DNA of 17,041 nt from an uncultured beta proteobacterium (GTDB lineage Bacteria > Pseudomonadota > Gammaproteobacteria > Burkholderiales > Burkholderiaceae_C): contig CAIXMC010000048.1 in NCBI GenBank assembly GCA_903920405.1, positions 1 to 17,041 of the forward strand, in the 5' to 3' direction. Made by a program: the position numbers and the translations under genes. The notes below the pieces were generated by a model. It was not told the DNA's origin and searched no databases. It worked only from the letters and a program-made list of their open reading frames with translations. This document shows, piece by piece, positions 14,122-17,041 of this stretch; the stretch's first letter is position 1; each line of letters begins with the position of its first letter.

Positions 14122-16570
14122 GATGAAATTCCTTAAAGTACTGATCCGGAATGCCACTCTCGCACGCAGCAATCAGCGCGTAGCGACTCTTGCGGTTTTC
14201 TTGTTTACGGTACGCACTTTCAAACAAGCGACGTACCACGGTAGATGCCAGGCGATTGATTCGCACCAGGTCAGTTGCTTCTCGAACCGTCAACATTCCG
14301 GGAAAACCATAAATCTCAAACTTGCTGCTGGCCAAAGCGCTGTCAATGGCTTGGGCATCAAAAGCCAAATTCCACCAACGCTGTGAGCGTTTCCACTCAG
14401 TCAAATCTCGATACACCGCGTCACGATCGAACAGCACGGCCCAATGCTTGAACTCGGGCGTGATGTCCTGACCCATCACCCCTTGCAGAGCTGTCACGGT
14501 GCCGTCTTTGAGTCTTGATGTTGCAATGGATGCAGTCAGCGACACCTTGACCCTGTTGACACTCGCAAGCCAGGCAGCACCCAACACCGACACCTGAAAA
14601 TCATGCACAGATGGAGTCATCGTGCGAACCGACTGCAACACGGCGGGCGTGTGTTTGTGGATTGGACATTCAATCCGTCTCAAATCTGGAACGCCGTTGT
14701 CGGTCAGGCTTTTCAAAAAGGTATCAAGATAACCAGATTTCAGGCCAAACACATACGCGGTTTGCAAGGGTGCCAGCAGGGGTGCAGGCTTTTCCAGTCG
14801 CCGGCCGTTACCGCCCACACCCGCAAAACGCACGACTCGCCCGAACATTTGAATGATGAGTGAACCCTCACCCTGTCCCAGCCGAAGCAGGGTCAAACAA
14901 GACGCGCGGAAGTTGTCCCACCCCTCGGCAAATCGCCTTGATCCAATCAACACATTGAGGCCACTCCCGGAGGCATCGAGGGCAGCAAACAAAGAGCCTG
15001 ACATCGCATCATCCTCTACCGCCAGCTTGACCGATTCCAGTGCCTTTTTCAGACCAGCGGCATCGCCCACGTTGACCACGCCGTAGTAATGCGATGAATC
15101 GCCGCGCAACAACCCCAGGCCTAGTTCACCAGATGCTGCCTTGATCAGGCGCAATACCGGTTTGTCGCCCTGTTGCCAGCCAAAGCAGTCAGTCAGCACA
15201 CGCTCAGACAAGGCTTTGGCATCCCAGCCCATCATGGCGTGACGTACTTCTGGCGGAAGCATGTCAGTGCCAACAGCCGTTGCAGCCATCAACTGGCTCA
15301 CACTGGTCAGCAATTTTTCCGGCTGAGCCAGCATGGCCGTCAGATAGCTCAACACATCCACCACATCCGACGTTTGCAGCTTGTCATTTTCGTTTTTGGT
15401 ACTACCGATGACTGACAGCCCGAGTAGCACCCAAAGCGGCGACGCGACCTGCAATCCCAAGTTTGCAGCCGCCTGCTTTCCTTCGGTGGAACGAAAACAC
15501 GCCACCTGATGCCAGTAGGCCAACAATGCGGCCGTCATGGTTTGCCGCTGCGTTGTCTCGCTCGCCTCTGCACTGGACTGCACGCGCACATGCCAGAAGT
15601 CCTTGCCGTATCTGTCTTGGTGAAATCGATCGTAGGCATAGTCAAAAACCACCGCTTTGGCATAGCGACCAAACGCATGTTCGCCTTCGGCCACCTGACC
15701 AAACGTGGCAGAGAATTCGATCAACAAGCCACGATGCGCAGGTATTGGCGCGGCAATACCCGCCAGATCGGCTTGCAGAGCTTTCCACATGCCCGCTTCA
15801 GATTTTTGCCCCTTGTGGCCTTCATCGACAAACACCAGATTGCGTCCGTCTGCAAAAACCGAAGTGGGAACGGTCACCCCATCGCCTTTTTTTTCAATGG
15901 CCAGCTTGTTGATGTCCAGAACAATCACGGCATCGGGTGGCAACCGCCCCATGGCGGAAGCATCACCATCCATGGGGTAGGCAAAGACATCCCAAGTTGA
16001 CAAACTCCGCAACTTTTCGGTGTGCTGCCGAGTCAACGATTCAGAGGGCGTGATGATCATCAGTCGATCCCATGACCGGCATTTTTCCAACAGTGCCAGG
16101 CAGGCATGCAATACGTGGGTTTTGCCAGCCGCTGTCGCCATCCAAAACGCGGCCAGTTGCAAATCGGCTTCTTCAAAATCAGAAATTTCTTCACCCTTGG
16201 GCTTGTTGTCACCAAGATAAGCATTCAAGCGCACTAGAAACGCTGCGGCATCATCTAACTGGGCATGCACCCAATGGGCAAACATCATCAGCGCCAGATA
16301 TTGTGCATAGCGGGGCGCGAAGCGCACGCGAGCACAGGCTGCGCGCACCTGTGCATCCAACTCAGAGATATGACCAGCATCATCCTGGCACACCGACCCC
16401 ATGGCATCAAGGTACTTGCCTTCAGTCAGACCCTGTGCAGCCCCAATATTAGTTTCAACCGTGCGCAACTGCGACATCGCAGACAGCAGTGGAATGCCCA
16501 ACTCGGATGCCAGTGCGTCTCGCAACACCAACGCCGCTTTCAAGCGGGCATGGCCAGAACGTGTTGCCAT
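14108..16570 (-). CDS. SF2 helicase of type III restriction (Res-like) type
   Basis: An 820-residue superfamily 2 translocase. Motif I is ATAAGKTH (K150), motif II DEGH (249-252), motif III SATF soon after, and motif VI QMFGRVVR (574-581) preceded by GSRRFAEGWDNF. These are the Res-type DEAD/DEAH features. A long insert separates the two RecA-like halves (about 310-520). No nuclease motif was found in this chain; that function seems to lie in the overlapping next gene. It begins by a TAATG one-base overlap with the methyltransferase remnant, so it was coupled to modification. It would use ATP to move along or signal on DNA during defence. A non-type-III defence system with the same parts is possible. 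Confidence 0.87.
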   Translation of the reverse strand: MATRSGHARLKAALVLRDALASELGIPLLSAMSQLRTVETNIGAAQGLTEGKYLDAMGSVCQDDAGHISELDAQVRAACARVRFAPRYAQYLALMMFAHWVHAQLDDAAAFLVRLNAYLGDNKPKGEEISDFEEADLQLAAFWMATAAGKTHVLHACLALLEKCRSWDRLMIITPSESLTRQHTEKLRSLSTWDVFAYPMDGDASAMGRLPPDAVIVLDINKLAIEKKGDGVTVPTSVFADGRNLVFVDEGHKGQKSEAGMWKALQADLAGIAAPIPAHRGLLIEFSATFGQVAEGEHAFGRYAKAVVFDYAYDRFHQDRYGKDFWHVRVQSSAEASETTQRQTMTAALLAYWHQVACFRSTEGKQAAANLGLQVASPLWVLLGLSVIGSTKNENDKLQTSDVVDVLSYLTAMLAQPEKLLTSVSQLMAATAVGTDMLPPEVRHAMMGWDAKALSERVLTDCFGWQQGDKPVLRLIKAASGELGLGLLRGDSSHYYGVVNVGDAAGLKKALESVKLAVEDDAMSGSLFAALDASGSGLNVLIGSRRFAEGWDNFRASCLTLLRLGQGEGSLIIQMFGRVVRFAGVGGNGRRLEKPAPLLAPLQTAYVFGLKSGYLDTFLKSLTDNGVPDLRRIECPIHKHTPAVLQSVRTMTPSVHDFQVSVLGAAWLASVNRVKVSLTASIATSRLKDGTVTALQGVMGQDITPEFKHWAVLFDRDAVYRDLTEWKRSQRWWNLAFDAQAIDSALASSKFEIYGFPGMLTVREATDLVRINRLASTVVRRLFESAYRKQENRKSRYALIAACESGIPDQYFKEFHHVQP

Positions 16571-16932
16571 TACGGCTTTCCAAACTGCAGGGCAAAGACC
16601 GACTCGATGGATTCCAGGTGATCGCAGCCTTCAAAACTGAGTCCGGCCGGGTCATTGGTGTAAGAGCGGTCAGCCGGGTGCTGCGCCATTTTCTCTTTCA
16701 CCCAATCTGATGACCCTTCGACTGCGCTATCGCGGAAAAACACCGCCAGTGACTGGTTGCGACGATTGCGACCCAGCAACACCACACCCTGCGCTTCGCG
16801 GTAAAGCCGGGTGACATCCATCCCCAACAAATAGGGCAGACTTTCCACCAAATCAACCTCACAAGGCTGCGCCGCGCCCCCTTTGTCGGCACGCTTGAGC
16901 TGATAAGTTAGAATACATAAATTTTTTATCAT
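16570..16932 (-). pseudogene. C-terminal remnant of a type III-like (Mod) DNA methyltransferase
   Basis: A 120-residue frame. From about residue 12 it matches the C-terminal end of type III Mod or similar beta-class methyltransferases: VDLVESLPYLLG (compare the usual VDLVETFNYLLG), a VVLLGRNRRN strand, then a VFFRD segment, and a final IESVFALQFGKP. The SAM-binding and catalytic parts (FxGxG, DPPY) are absent. Upstream, from about 16915 to the window edge, the sequence turns AT-rich and shows no methyltransferase similarity, so the 5' part was lost or replaced. A complete methyltransferase might exist elsewhere, or the missing piece could lie beyond the edge after an insertion. Confidence 0.8.
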
Positions 16933-17041
16933 TCATATACTCGCCAAGCTACCACGTCCTGGCTTAAATTTGAATATTTTTAATCCTCTATACACCCAAT
17001 AAAGAACAAACTTGCTTGATAGTATCAAATTCACTTTAAAC
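16933..17041. other. AT-rich right edge, no gene seen
   Basis: About 110 bases much richer in A and T than the restriction genes. It directly abuts the broken 5' side of the methyltransferase remnant, so it likely marks a recombination or insertion boundary. I see no inverted repeat of the MITE family here. Confidence 0.5.

Overview
The window looks like an accessory part of a betaproteobacterial chromosome, probably Burkholderiales (Comamonadaceae-like). This rests on gene families, moderate GC and two decayed intergenic repeats of a type I associate with that family; no rRNA or housekeeping marker is present to confirm it. It has three parts: a plus-strand surface-polysaccharide (O-antigen-type) sugar operon (about 456-9542), a repeat-rich patchwork of added and broken genes (about 9543-13000), and a minus-strand restriction locus resembling a type III system (13015-16932).

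The sugar operon starts with glucose-1-phosphate cytidylyltransferase (rfbF), CDP-glucose 4,6-dehydratase (rfbG) and the iron-sulfur/PMP 3-dehydrase (rfbH), the steps leading to CDP-3,6-dideoxy-hexulose. A toxin-antitoxin-type pair has entered between rfbG and rfbH. The antitoxin-like gene overlaps the end of rfbG, and the PemK/MazF-like toxin domain is fused in frame to the N-terminus of an apparently complete RfbH, giving a 537-residue protein. Two further small genes of another conserved pair follow. Next come a thiamine-diphosphate enzyme of the acetolactate-synthase/YerE type, an acylating acetaldehyde dehydrogenase, a 4-hydroxy-2-oxovalerate-type aldolase and an SDR. This order suggests synthesis of a C4-branched 3,6-dideoxyhexose. 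One inference is that the dehydrogenase and aldolase build the 2-oxo acid which the ThDP enzyme decarboxylates and transfers, giving a side chain longer than the two carbons of yersiniose. The ferredoxin-type reductase partner (E3) of RfbH is not in the window.

The second part holds a MNT-type nucleotidyltransferase whose coupled partner gene seems to have been cut off at its start by a 129-bp MITE-like element with perfect 34-bp terminal inverted repeats. It also holds the stub of an SDR gene, a second complete SDR, an AT-rich FkbM-family methyltransferase of foreign composition, a longer inverted copy of the MITE, an orphan yjfB-like gene and a third MITE end.

The third part, read leftward from the right edge, has the C-terminal remnant of a type III-like DNA methyltransferase, a complete SF2 helicase and a separate protein with a PD-(D/E)XK-like motif. 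It looks like a type III-like restriction enzyme split into two genes and joined to a broken modification gene.
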